A DNA stretch of 64,000 bases from Sphingomonadales bacterium (GTDB lineage Bacteria > Pseudomonadota > Alphaproteobacteria > SMXS01). The stretch covers positions 22,433-86,432 of the forward strand of contig JALHLV010000019.1 of NCBI GenBank assembly GCA_022844405.1, read 5' to 3'. A program made the translations under genes and the position numbers. A model generated the notes under the pieces. The model had not been told where the DNA came from. It ran no database searches and worked only from the letters and a program-made list of their open reading frames with translations. Shown piece after piece: positions 1 through 7,391 of this stretch. Position 1 is the first letter of the stretch. Each line of letters opens with the position of its first letter.

Positions 1-198
1 GCACTCGGCTACGCCATCGGCGGCGGGGCGGCGATCGGGCTGATGCTGTTCCTCATGCGGGAAATGCTGGGCGTCGCGGTGGTAGGGGGCGCGCGCACGC
101 CGGCCGGTTTCGCCGCCCAATGCGCGGTCGGCGCCATCGGCGGGCTGGTGTTCGCGCTGCTGTCGCGGCGTCAGGCCGGCCGCGCCACACCCATGTAG
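1..198 (+). CDS. 3' end of a small membrane protein (partial)
   Basis: The first frame of the window is open from base 1 to a TAG at 196-198 and encodes the last 65 residues of a protein that starts outside the window. Two glycine/alanine-rich hydrophobic stretches (about residues 3-19 and 42-54 of the visible part) are separated by a short polar loop, so this is the C-terminal part of an integral membrane protein. The tail is basic. No family can be named from this fragment. Its last 28 bases overlap the convergent methyltransferase gene on the other strand. Confidence 0.6.
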   Translation, partial: ALGYAIGGGAAIGLMLFLMREMLGVAVVGGARTPAGFAAQCAVGAIGGLVFALLSRRQAGRATPM

Positions 199-785
199 AA
201 ATAGGTCATGGGTTTCAGCCCGGGACGATAGCTGGCCTCCAGCTCGTCGATGCGGAAGCCCGCGCCGGCGATGATCTGGTCCATCTTGCGGTTGAGGTTG
301 CAGCCGCCGGCGATGCTCGGCCACACCTTGTTCAGGCGGTTCTGCCACGTCACCACGCCCGGATCGGGCGCCTTGCCGTGTTCGACGAAGAACAGCTCGG
401 CGCCCGGCTTCAGCACGCGGCGCACCTCGCGCAGCGCGGCGGACGGATCGGGAATGGTGCACAGCGTCCAGGTGATCACTGCACAGTCGAAACTGGCGTC
501 ATCGAGCGGCAGCCCCTCGGCCGACACCTGGCGGAAGTCGACCGGAAAGCGCACCGACGCGGCGTGCTTCTTCGCCATCTCGCCCAGCTCGATACCCGGA
601 TCGACGCCCGTGACGCTTTCGACCGCCGGGCCGTAGAACGGCAGGTTGAGGCCCGAGCCGATGCCGATCTCCAGCACCTTGCCGTGGGCGCGCGGCACCA
701 GCCGGGCGCGCTCCTCGGCAATCACGCCCATGGACATGCAGCAGTTCAGCAGCTTTGGCAGGATGCGCGAATCATAGAAGCCCAT
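171..785 (-). CDS. class I SAM-dependent methyltransferase
   Basis: A 204-residue protein with a Methyltransf_11-type Rossmann fold. The SAM-binding motif I is the VLEIGIGSGLN segment near residues 37-47, followed by an acidic motif II (VTGVDPG) and a motif IV-like ITWTLCTIPD segment. The N-terminus (MGFYDSRILPKLLN) and the HGKAPDPGV region are typical of small alphaproteobacterial methyltransferases related to UbiE/phosphatidylethanolamine methylation enzymes. The substrate cannot be read from sequence. The gene ends inside the convergent partial membrane-protein gene, and the SRPBCC gene lies 8 nt upstream on the same strand, so the two may be co-transcribed. Confidence 0.85.
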   Translation of the reverse strand: MGFYDSRILPKLLNCCMSMGVIAEERARLVPRAHGKVLEIGIGSGLNLPFYGPAVESVTGVDPGIELGEMAKKHAASVRFPVDFRQVSAEGLPLDDASFDCAVITWTLCTIPDPSAALREVRRVLKPGAELFFVEHGKAPDPGVVTWQNRLNKVWPSIAGGCNLNRKMDQIIAGAGFRIDELEASYRPGLKPMTYFYMGVARPA

Positions 786-793
786 GGCAGCTG

Positions 794-1234
794 CTAATCC
801 TCCGCCTCGACGATGGCGGCGAGGCGCTTGAGATCGGCCGCCACCGAGCGCCGCAGCATCCAGGCCATGCCCGGTACGGCGAACGCCGCGCTGCCTCTGT
901 TCAGGATGCCGGCCACGGCGCCGCCAGGCGCTGGACCGACGCTATACCGTACATGCCCCTTCATGGGACCCTCGACGAAGCGCATGGAGAGCAGCGTGTC
1001 CGGTTCGAATTCGTCGACCTCGGTGACCCAGTGGAACTTCCGGCCGAGAAAGCCGCCGTCCCGCCGCACCCGGCTGCCCAAGGCAACCGCCCCCGGCGTA
1101 AGCCGCTGGACCGCCTTGGCGCCGCCGATCCAGCGTGGATCGTTATCCGGATCGAACATCACCCTGGCGACCGCCTCCGGCGACGCGCGTATCTCCCTCT
1201 CTACCAGCACATCCATGGCACCGAGCCTCCCCAC
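794..1234 (-). CDS. SRPBCC family protein (START-like fold)
   Basis: A 146-residue protein with the polyketide cyclase/START-like pattern: MDVLVEREIRASPEAVARVMFDPDN opening strand and helix, a DPRWIGGAK turn, and a long C-terminal helix. Such proteins form a single hydrophobic cavity for lipid-like ligands, but no ligand can be assigned. The predicted start is near MGRLGAMDVLV; the internal ATG (MDVLV, six codons later) is an equally good start. It lies 8 nt upstream of the methyltransferase and is probably in the same transcript. Confidence 0.75.
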   Translation of the reverse strand: MGRLGAMDVLVEREIRASPEAVARVMFDPDNDPRWIGGAKAVQRLTPGAVALGSRVRRDGGFLGRKFHWVTEVDEFEPDTLLSMRFVEGPMKGHVRYSVGPAPGGAVAGILNRGSAAFAVPGMAWMLRRSVAADLKRLAAIVEAED

Positions 1235-1271
1235 CGCGGAAGTTTACCATGAAGGTGAAGCGCAGACGATG

Positions 1272-2297
1272 CTACCTCGCGATCTCGACCACGATCTTGC
1301 CGACGACGGTCTGCGCGGTCATGGCGGCGAAGGCATCCTTCGCGCTGTCGAAGCCGAAGCGGGCGCCGATCACCGGCTGGAGCCTGGCGGCGTCGATCGC
1401 CTCGCACATGTCCTCGAACCAGTCGCGGCTGCCGACCGAGATGCCGTTGACGTGCGCGCTCTTGCCCATGATGTGGGCGGTCGGCATTTCGCCGCCCGTG
1501 CCGCCGGTGAGCACGCCGATCACGCCGATGAAACCGCCGATGCGGATCGCCTTAAGCGACTCCAGCATGGTGCCGACCCCGCCCACCTCGACGACGATGT
1601 CGGCGCCGCCGCCACGCGTCAGCTTCTGGACCTCGGCGCCCCATTTCGGCGTGGTCTTGTAGTTGATGAGGATGCCCGCGCCGAGCTGACTGGCCTGCTG
1701 CAGTTTCTCGTCCGAAGACGAGGTGGCGACGACCTTGGCGCCCGCCATTCGCGCGAACTGCAGCGCGAACATGGAAACGCCGCCGGTGCCCTGGACCACG
1801 ACCGTGTCGCCCGCCTTCAATCTGCCGGTGCAGAACAGCGTGTTCCAGGCGGTGAGCCCGGCACACGGCAGCGTCGCCACCTCGGCGTCGGTCAGGTGCG
1901 CCGGCACCTTCGACACGCCGCGCTCCTCCAGACACATATATTCCTGCAGGCAGCCGTCGAGCCCGGCGCCCAGCGCGGTGTTGATGTATTCGGCCTTGCG
2001 CGGCCCGGTGAGCCAGTCCTGGAAAAACAGCGGCGCCACCCGGTCGCCCACCGCCACGCGGGTGACGCCGGCGCCGATCTCGACCACCTCGCCGCAGCCG
2101 TCCGAGCACGGCACCACGGCCGGCAGGCGCGGCGCGGCATACTGGCCCTTCACCACGGCAGTGTCGCGGTAGTTGAGGCTGGCCGCCTTCATCCTCAGCA
2201 GCACCTGGCCCGGGCCCGGCTTCGGGACCTCCCGCTCGACCAGCTTCAAATTCTCCCAGCCTGGTTCCTCGGACACCCACGCGCGCATCGTCGCCAT
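1272..2297 (-). CDS. zinc-free MDR family NAD(P)-dependent alcohol dehydrogenase/quinone oxidoreductase
   Basis: A 341-residue medium-chain dehydrogenase/reductase. The N-terminal GroES-like domain runs to about residue 125, and the Rossmann domain carries GTGGVS at 170-175. The catalytic zinc site is degenerate: the usual GHE segment is replaced by VPCSDGCGEVVEIG and there is no four-cysteine structural zinc lobe, so this is the zinc-independent branch. I chose the ATG at 2297 (MATMRAW) because the frame upstream belongs to the amidohydrolase gene in another phase. The gap to that gene's stop is 2 nt, so the two genes are translationally coupled. Substrate unknown; the association with an amidohydrolase suggests a degradative pathway (inference). 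Confidence 0.85.
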   Translation of the reverse strand: MATMRAWVSEEPGWENLKLVEREVPKPGPGQVLLRMKAASLNYRDTAVVKGQYAAPRLPAVVPCSDGCGEVVEIGAGVTRVAVGDRVAPLFFQDWLTGPRKAEYINTALGAGLDGCLQEYMCLEERGVSKVPAHLTDAEVATLPCAGLTAWNTLFCTGRLKAGDTVVVQGTGGVSMFALQFARMAGAKVVATSSSDEKLQQASQLGAGILINYKTTPKWGAEVQKLTRGGGADIVVEVGGVGTMLESLKAIRIGGFIGVIGVLTGGTGGEMPTAHIMGKSAHVNGISVGSRDWFEDMCEAIDAARLQPVIGARFGFDSAKDAFAAMTAQTVVGKIVVEIAR

Positions 2298-2299
2298 CG

Positions 2300-3193
2300 T
2301 CAATCTCCCCTGTTGGTGGCGGCGATCATATCGGCCAGCCCGTAAACCGCCACCGCGTTGTCGCGCAGGAACGGCGCCCAGAGAGTGTCGCGCAGCGGCA
2401 GGTCGTGCATCTCGCCGAACACCCGGTCCCAGCCGAGCAGCGGGTAATACCCCGCGAACAGCAGCTTGTTCGGCGAGCGCTTGTTGCAGAAGTCCAGGAC
2501 GTCGCGCGGGTAGTATTTCGGCGCGAATGCCGAGGTGGAATAGAACAGGTTCGGCCACTTCAGCAGCAGCTTGCACACCAGCCCGGTCCAGGGCTCGCCG
2601 CCATGGCGCATCACCACCTTCAGCTCGGGGAAGAACCAGGCGATCTCGTCGAGCAGCCCGGGATGCTGGAACTTGTAGGGCACACGCGGCCCCGGCACGC
2701 CGACGAACACGTTGATCGGCAGGCCCAGCTCGATGCACTTGGCATAGACCGGGTACCACTTCCTGTCGTCGATGGCGGCGGGCGGGTTGATGAATCCCGG
2801 CGCCACGGTGACCGACTTCACGTTGCGGTGGAGTTTCACTACCTGCTCGATGGCGCGCACCGCGTCCATGCCCCGGTTGCAGTCGATCCACACCTCGCCG
2901 ATGAACCGGTCGGGCCAGCGCTCGAACAGCGCCAGCGCCGGTTCAGGATTGTCCGGGTCGATCCTGATCTGCGAGATCGCCACGTTGTGGGCGTCCATGG
3001 ATGCGACCACCTGCGCCGGGTCCTTCGCCTCGTCCTTGCGGCCGCCGCCGTCGCCGAACAGATATTCGACCGGGCTGCCCTTGGCCGGTGCGCCCTTTGC
3101 CGGCGACGCCAGCCGGCTGCTCCAGGCCTCGCCCTCGCCCAGCGGCAGCGACACCATCAGGTCGATGGCGGGAATCGACGTCGGACGCGGCAT
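2300..3193 (-). CDS. amidohydrolase family protein (Amidohydro_2, TIM barrel)
   Basis: A 297-residue protein of the amidohydrolase_2/ACMSD-like family. The visible family features are the N-terminal PAIDLMVSLP strand, DAHNVAISQIRID, a central PGFINPPAAIDDRKW segment, a VVMRHGGEPW strand with the conserved His, and LLFAGYYPLLGWDRV near the end. The usual N-terminal DxHxH metal site is not present (the first strand reads IDLMVS), so the metal set differs from classic decarboxylases. A purine-rich RBS (AGAGAGGG) precedes the ATG. It is coupled to the downstream MDR gene with 2 nt between them. Likely a metal-dependent hydrolase or decarboxylase of a carboxylated or cyclic substrate; the exact reaction is unknown. 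Confidence 0.8.
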   Translation of the reverse strand: MPRPTSIPAIDLMVSLPLGEGEAWSSRLASPAKGAPAKGSPVEYLFGDGGGRKDEAKDPAQVVASMDAHNVAISQIRIDPDNPEPALALFERWPDRFIGEVWIDCNRGMDAVRAIEQVVKLHRNVKSVTVAPGFINPPAAIDDRKWYPVYAKCIELGLPINVFVGVPGPRVPYKFQHPGLLDEIAWFFPELKVVMRHGGEPWTGLVCKLLLKWPNLFYSTSAFAPKYYPRDVLDFCNKRSPNKLLFAGYYPLLGWDRVFGEMHDLPLRDTLWAPFLRDNAVAVYGLADMIAATNRGD

Positions 3194-3221
3194 GGGCTTT
3201 CCCTCTCTTGATGCCGGGATG

Positions 3222-3428
3222 CTAGTCTTTCAGCATGTTCATGGCGGCCTGGCGTTCGCCGGGCTTCAGCTTCAGGAACAGGGCGCGTGCCTTCTTGATG
3301 TCGCCGGCCTCGCCGGTCTCCGAGGCGGTGCGCAGCGCCACCACCGTCGGATGGGCGGCGTTGAGGATGAAGGTCAGCGCCTTGGCCAGGCGGCCCATGG
3401 CCACGCGGTCGATGGCGGTTTCGGTCAT
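3222..3428 (-). CDS. small hypothetical protein (68 aa)
   Basis: A 68-residue basic, helical protein with no recognisable domain. The sequence alternates hydrophobic helices (VAMGRLAKALTFILNAAHP) and a lysine-rich C-terminal helix (DIKKARALFLKLKPGE). Codon third positions are G/C rich like the neighbours, which supports real coding. It sits between the coniferyl-type aldehyde dehydrogenase (41 nt upstream) and the amidohydrolase (28 nt downstream), all on the minus strand, so it probably belongs to the same transcript. Function not assigned. Confidence 0.55.
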   Translation of the reverse strand: MTETAIDRVAMGRLAKALTFILNAAHPTVVALRTASETGEAGDIKKARALFLKLKPGERQAAMNMLKD

Positions 3429-3469
3429 GCGGACGGTCCCGATGCGGTTTCCGGTCGAGAGGTTCTAGC

Positions 3470-4876
3470 CTATTTTCCGATCATCATGGCGGCGATTTTC
3501 TCCAGGCGCGGGCCGAAAGGCGGGCGGAGCGCGCCGCCGAAATTCAGCGCCGACTGCTTGAGCACCGACTTGGCGTGGCTGAACGTCCGGAAGCCCGCCT
3601 CGCCGTGATAGGCGCCGATGCCGCTGGGGCCGACGCCGCCGAAAGGCAGCTCCTCGACCGCCACATGCAGCAGCGTGTCGTTGACCGTCATGCCGCCGGC
3701 CGTGGTGCGCTCGATCACCCGGCGCTGGGCGGAGGCGTCGTTGCTGAAGTGATAGAGCGCGAGCGGCCGGTCATGGGCGTTGACGTAGTCGATGGCTTCG
3801 CCCAGGTCGCCATAGGTCTTGATCGGCAGCACCGGGCCGAAGATCTCCTCCTGCATCACCTTCATGTCGTCGGTGGGATCGAAGATCAGGGTCGGCGCGA
3901 TCTTGCGCTGGTTGCCCAGCTCCTCGCCGCCCGGATTGATCTGCTCGATGCGCGCCCCCTTGGCGCGGGCATCGTCGATCAGCCCGTTGATGCGCTCGAA
4001 ATGCCGGTCGGCGACGATCGAGGTGAAATCCGGATTCGCCGCCAGCGTCGGATACATGCTGGCGATCTGTCCCGACAGGGCACGGCCGAACAGCTCGGCC
4101 TTGCCCGCCGGGACGAACGCATAATCGGGCGCGATGCAGGTCTGGCCGGCATTGAGCATCTTGCCCAGCGCGATGGACCCGGCGGCCTTGTCCAGGTCGT
4201 AGTCGCCGCCGACGATGACCGGCGACTTGCCGCCCAGCTCCAGCGTCACCGGCACCAGGTTCTCCGCGGCGGCCATCATCACCCGGCGGCCGGTGGCGGT
4301 GGAGCCGGTGAACATCAGGTGGTCGAATTTCTGGCGGCTGAACTCGGCCGCCACGTCCGGGCCGCCCTCGATCACCGCCACGCGCTCCTCGCCGAACACT
4401 TCGCCCAGCATCCGCGCCAGCAGCGCGGCGACGCCGGGCGTGAACTCGGACGGCTTCAGCATCACCCGGTTGCCGGCCGCCAGCGCCTGGCCGAGCGGCA
4501 CCAGCGAGAGCTGGAACGGGTAGTTCCAGGGCGCCATGATGCCGATGACGCCGAGCGGCTGGTAGTACACGCGCGCGCTGGCGAAGGGATGCTGCATCCG
4601 GTTGAGCGGGCGCGTGGACGGCTTCATCCACGACGCCAGGTGCTTGGCCGAATGCTTGAGCGACATGACCGTGGCCATGGCCTCGGCCAGCAGGGTCTCG
4701 TGCCGGCTGCGGTTGCCGAAGTCCTCGCTGACCACCTCGCCCATCCGGTCGCGGTACTTGCGCACCTGGCCCGCGAGCGCCGCCAGATGCGCCTTGCGGT
4801 CGGCCAGGCTGGGCGGCCCGTCGCGCAGGAATGCCTTGCGCTGCAGTTCCAGGACGTCGCCGATCGGTCGGTTCAT
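3470..4876 (-). CDS. coniferyl aldehyde dehydrogenase-type NAD(P)+-dependent aldehyde dehydrogenase
   Basis: A 468-residue aldehyde dehydrogenase of the short ALDH3-like/CalB branch. The active-site glutamate is E213 in VTLELGGKSP and the catalytic cysteine is C247 in GQTCIAPDY. The GSTATGRR nucleotide loop, the APWNYPF segment and EEIFGPVLPI are all present. The C-terminal VGPSGIGAYHGEAGFRTFSH is characteristic of coniferyl aldehyde dehydrogenases, which oxidise coniferaldehyde to ferulate, but related enzymes act on other long or aromatic aldehydes. It has a strong RBS (AGGAGG, 5 nt before the ATG) and a candidate promoter at 4901-4928. It is the first gene of a minus-strand run with the amidohydrolase and MDR genes. 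Confidence 0.85.
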   Translation of the reverse strand: MNRPIGDVLELQRKAFLRDGPPSLADRKAHLAALAGQVRKYRDRMGEVVSEDFGNRSRHETLLAEAMATVMSLKHSAKHLASWMKPSTRPLNRMQHPFASARVYYQPLGVIGIMAPWNYPFQLSLVPLGQALAAGNRVMLKPSEFTPGVAALLARMLGEVFGEERVAVIEGGPDVAAEFSRQKFDHLMFTGSTATGRRVMMAAAENLVPVTLELGGKSPVIVGGDYDLDKAAGSIALGKMLNAGQTCIAPDYAFVPAGKAELFGRALSGQIASMYPTLAANPDFTSIVADRHFERINGLIDDARAKGARIEQINPGGEELGNQRKIAPTLIFDPTDDMKVMQEEIFGPVLPIKTYGDLGEAIDYVNAHDRPLALYHFSNDASAQRRVIERTTAGGMTVNDTLLHVAVEELPFGGVGPSGIGAYHGEAGFRTFSHAKSVLKQSALNFGGALRPPFGPRLEKIAAMMIGK

Positions 4877-4900
4877 CGCAGCCTCCTAGGTTCGAGCGGC

Positions 4901-4928
4901 ATTCTACGCGCTGTTACCAGGAAGTAAA
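4901..4928 (-). promoter_or_regulatory. candidate sigma-70 promoter for the aldehyde dehydrogenase gene
   Basis: On the minus strand, TTTACT (4928-4923) and TAGAAT (4906-4901) are separated by 16 bp, about 25 nt upstream of the start codon at 4876. The -10 box has one mismatch to consensus. Prediction only. Confidence 0.4.
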
Positions 4929-5017
4929 CGCGGTGGATCGGCGACGCGCCGACCCGTTTTCCGCCGATTGGCGTAAACTGTGGATGCGACTCGGGGGGCG
5001 AGTGGAAGGCCGGCAGG

Positions 5018-5392
5018 GTGTCGACAAAGCGCATGACGACCAACGACACGCAGGCGGCGCAGCGGGCGCTAAGACGCATTCGGGTCGTCCACACGGTGGC
5101 ATGGGCGATCTTCGCCGGATCGATCTTGGCCATCCCGGTCATGACGGCGAGCGGCAGGCTCGCCATCGCGGCATGGCTCAGCCTGCTGGTCTGGATGGAA
5201 GTCGCCGTCCTCGCCGCGAACCGCCTTCGCTGCCCGCTCACGGCGGTGGCCGCGCGCTATACCGACGATCGATCGGACAATTTCGACATTTTCCTGCCGG
5301 CATGGCTCGCCAGATACAACAAGCACATCTTCGGATCGCTGTTCGCCGCCGGCGAACTGTTCCTGCTCGCGCGCTGGACGGGAGCCATCTAA
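5018..5392 (+). CDS. small hypothetical membrane protein
   Basis: A 124-residue protein with three probable membrane helices (about residues 24-46, 49-67 and 105-121). Between helices two and three is a polar loop with a NRLRCPLTAVAARYTDD segment and an FDIFLPAWLARYNKHIFG segment; these look conserved (aromatic and charged, CPLT motif), but I do not recognise a named family. Starts are ambiguous: GTG at 5018 or ATG at 5033. It lies just upstream of the ABM monooxygenase gene (29 nt), which may share its transcript. Confidence 0.65.
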   Translation: MSTKRMTTNDTQAAQRALRRIRVVHTVAWAIFAGSILAIPVMTASGRLAIAAWLSLLVWMEVAVLAANRLRCPLTAVAARYTDDRSDNFDIFLPAWLARYNKHIFGSLFAAGELFLLARWTGAI

Positions 5393-5421
5393 TCTGACCG
5401 TTGAGAAAAGGGAGAGACCGG

Positions 5422-5712
5422 ATGATCGGGATGCTGATCCGCCTGAAGGTGCTCGAACACAAGGTGGCGGAGTTCGAGACACTGGTGTCGACGCTGGTGG
5501 CCAACATCCACGCCAGCGAGCCCGAGCCGAAGATCTACGAGGTGCGGCGGGTGAAGGACCAGCCGCGCACCTATGTGTATTTCGTCGCGTTCAAGGACCA
5601 GGCGGCCAGCGACGCCTATGCCAATGCGCCCTATCACCGGAATGCGGCGCCCTTGATCATGGCCTGCCTCGACGGCGACCCGGTCTACGAGACGCTTGAA
5701 ATGTTCTACTGA
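5422..5712 (+). CDS. antibiotic biosynthesis monooxygenase (ABM) domain protein
   Basis: A 96-residue single ABM-fold (dimeric alpha/beta barrel) protein: IGMLIRLKVLEHKVAEFETLV opening, central YEVRRVKDQPRTYVYFVAFKDQAA, and HRNAAPLI near the end, matching the usual strand-helix-strand order of putative quinol monooxygenases. I took the ATG at 5422 because GGGAGAG lies 6 nt upstream; an in-frame TTG at 5401 would add seven residues. Proteins of this family oxidise small quinol/phenolic or heme-like substrates without cofactors. The substrate here is unknown. Confidence 0.8.
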   Translation: MIGMLIRLKVLEHKVAEFETLVSTLVANIHASEPEPKIYEVRRVKDQPRTYVYFVAFKDQAASDAYANAPYHRNAAPLIMACLDGDPVYETLEMFY

Positions 5713-5808
5713 TGATCCCGGTCTCGCGGGCGTGTCGCCGGGCGCGGCGCGGTGGACGACGATGACGGCCGGGACCACAATCGTGGCCGGGTAACGAGGA
5801 GATCCGCC

Positions 5809-6297
5809 ATGGCACGAGTGCATGTCGTCCAGAAATCGGCACCCTATCAGGTGGAGGTCAAGGCCGGCGGATACAGCCTGACCGCCGACGAGCCGCCGGC
5901 GCTGGGCGGCGGAGGCACCGGGCCGGCGCCCTACGAACTGCTGCTGGGCGCGCTGGGCGCCTGCACGGCGATCACGCTGCGCATGTATGCCGAGCGCAAG
6001 GGCTGGACGCTGGACGGCGTGACCATCGACCTTACCCACCGCAAGGACGACAAGCGCTCGAAGATCGAGCGGCGGCTGCATCTGTTCGGCGACCTGGACG
6101 GCGAACAGCGCGCCCGTCTCGCCGACATCGCCGAGCGCACGCCGGTGACGCTGACACTCAGGGACGGCGCCGACATCGACACCATCCTGGCACCGGCCGA
6201 GAAGCCGCCCGCCGTGCTGAACCAGCGGCTCGATGAAGCTTTGGAGGAGAGCTTCCCCGCCAGCGATCCGCCGGCGGTGTCGCCGCGCGTCGACTAG
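5809..6297 (+). CDS. OsmC/Ohr family protein with a C-terminal FPASDPP tail
   Basis: A 162-residue OsmC-like protein. Residues 1-128 form the OsmC fold with the first redox cysteine C52 in LLGALGACTAIT. The second cysteine expected in the IAExCPV segment is replaced by threonine (T111 in IAERTPVTLTL), so a classical Cys-Cys peroxidase cycle is doubtful. Residues 130-162 are an extra tail, LNQRLDEALEESFPASDPPAV, resembling short free-standing proteobacterial peptides. The ATG at 5809 follows ACGAGGAGAT, a good RBS. OsmC proteins reduce organic hydroperoxides; with one cysteine missing the role here is uncertain. Confidence 0.85.
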   Translation: MARVHVVQKSAPYQVEVKAGGYSLTADEPPALGGGGTGPAPYELLLGALGACTAITLRMYAERKGWTLDGVTIDLTHRKDDKRSKIERRLHLFGDLDGEQRARLADIAERTPVTLTLRDGADIDTILAPAEKPPAVLNQRLDEALEESFPASDPPAVSPRVD

Positions 6298-6324
6298 CAG
6301 GCTGCCGAAAAGAGATTTTGGGCT

Positions 6325-6364
6325 CCGGTAACCAGCGCCGCCCTGGCCCAATAGTCGTTACCGG
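6325..6364. repeat. inverted repeat in the osmC-nat gap
   Basis: CCGGTAAC (6325-6332) and GTTACCGG (6357-6364) are perfect 8-bp inverted arms 24 bp apart. The element lies 28 bp after the OsmC stop. It could be a weak hairpin or an operator; there is no U-tract, so a classical terminator is unlikely. Confidence 0.4.
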
Positions 6365-6407
6365 GCAGGTCGCTTCCGCGTGCGCGGGAATGGCCACGAA
6401 GGAGGTG

Positions 6408-6435
6408 TTGACGGTATCCGTCTCCGTCCTATCTT
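6408..6435 (+). promoter_or_regulatory. candidate sigma-70 promoter for the N-acetyltransferase gene
   Basis: TTGACG (6408-6413) and TATCTT (6430-6435) are separated by 16 bp and end 24 nt before the start codon, with a GAGGGAG RBS between. Prediction from sequence only. Confidence 0.45.
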
Positions 6436-6459
6436 CTGCCGCGCCGAGGGAGTTTCGCC

Positions 6460-7275
6460 ATGACCGCATTCGACGCAGACGCCTACCTGAAGCGCATCGG
6501 CTTGGCCGAGCCGCCGGCGCCGACCGTGGAAGGGCTGCAGGCGCTGCAGCGCGCCCAGGTGCTGGCCATACCGTTCGAGAATTTCGACATCCTGCTGGGC
6601 CGCGGCATCTCGCTGGAGCCGGAAGCGGTGTTCGACAAGCTGGTGCGGCGCCGGCGCGGCGGCTACTGCTTCGAGATCAACGACCTGCTGCTCTCTGCGC
6701 TCCAGGCGTTCGGCTTCGAGGCGCGGGCGCTGCTGGGCCGGGTGCACCTGATGGGCCAGACCACCGGCCGCTCGCACCAGATCAGCCTCGTCACCATCGA
6801 TGGCGAGGACTGGATCGCCGACGCCGGCTTCGGCGCGGGAACCGCCCTGGCGCCGCTGAAATTCGTGCTCGACCAGCCTCAGGCCGTTCCCGGATCGCTG
6901 CGCCGCTACGTGGCGGACCCCGTCTTCGGCACCATGCTGCAGGTCGAGACGCCCGAGGGCTGGAGCAACCTCTACAGCTTCGACCTGGAGCAGGTCGTCG
7001 ACGCCGACCGGGCCATGGGCAACTGGTTCACCTCCACCAACCCGCAATCGTTCTTCACCTGGGCGCGGGTCGCGGCGCGGCAGACGCCGGACGGCCGGGT
7101 GACGCTGATGGACTACACCATGAAGGTGCTGGCAAATGGCGAGGAGACGGTCACGCGGCTGGAGGAAGGCGAGCCCTACCTGACGGCGCTGCGCGACCAC
7201 TTCGGCATCGAGATCGATACCCCCTATGAGGCGATCAGGCCCATCGTCGGAGACGGCGCGGATTTCTCGGTCTAA
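6460..7275 (+). CDS. nat: arylamine N-acetyltransferase
   Basis: A 271-residue NAT (NhoA) family enzyme that transfers the acetyl group of acetyl-CoA to arylamines or aryl-hydroxylamines through a cysteine intermediate. The catalytic triad is visible: C70 in RRGGYCFEIN, H106 in GRSHQISLV and D121 in WIADAGFG. Length and motif spacing match bacterial NATs. The RBS GAGGGAG is 8 nt before the ATG. It is a single gene, bounded downstream by a palindromic repeat and a convergent SnoaL-like gene. Confidence 0.93.
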   Translation: MTAFDADAYLKRIGLAEPPAPTVEGLQALQRAQVLAIPFENFDILLGRGISLEPEAVFDKLVRRRRGGYCFEINDLLLSALQAFGFEARALLGRVHLMGQTTGRSHQISLVTIDGEDWIADAGFGAGTALAPLKFVLDQPQAVPGSLRRYVADPVFGTMLQVETPEGWSNLYSFDLEQVVDADRAMGNWFTSTNPQSFFTWARVAARQTPDGRVTLMDYTMKVLANGEETVTRLEEGEPYLTALRDHFGIEIDTPYEAIRPIVGDGADFSV

Positions 7276-7283
7276 ACCCAGCG

Positions 7284-7384
7284 ACGTCATTGCGAGGAGG
7301 CGAAGCCGACGCGGCAACCCAGGCGTTGGTTCAGCCGCGCCGTTGCTTCTGGGTTGCCGCGCCGCTTCGCGGCTCGCAATGACG
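7284..7384. repeat. palindromic intergenic repeat (CGTCATTGCGAG family)
   Basis: The gap between convergent genes contains two long imperfect inverted arms, 7284-7322 and 7349-7384. The outer ends are CGTCATTGCGAG and CTCGCAATGACG, and the inner ends are GGCAACCCAG and CTGGGTTGCC. The core holds the GCGAAGC/GCTTCGC motifs seen in many alphaproteobacterial REP-like elements (recalled, not searched). It could act as a bidirectional terminator for nat and the SnoaL-like gene. Confidence 0.8.
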
Positions 7385-7391
7385 GGGAAAA

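Noticed and set aside
813..2345. 510-residue plus-strand open frame across the SRPBCC and MDR genes
   Set aside because: Low-complexity Arg/Ala/Gly-rich translation with no motif; the minus-strand genes explain the region.
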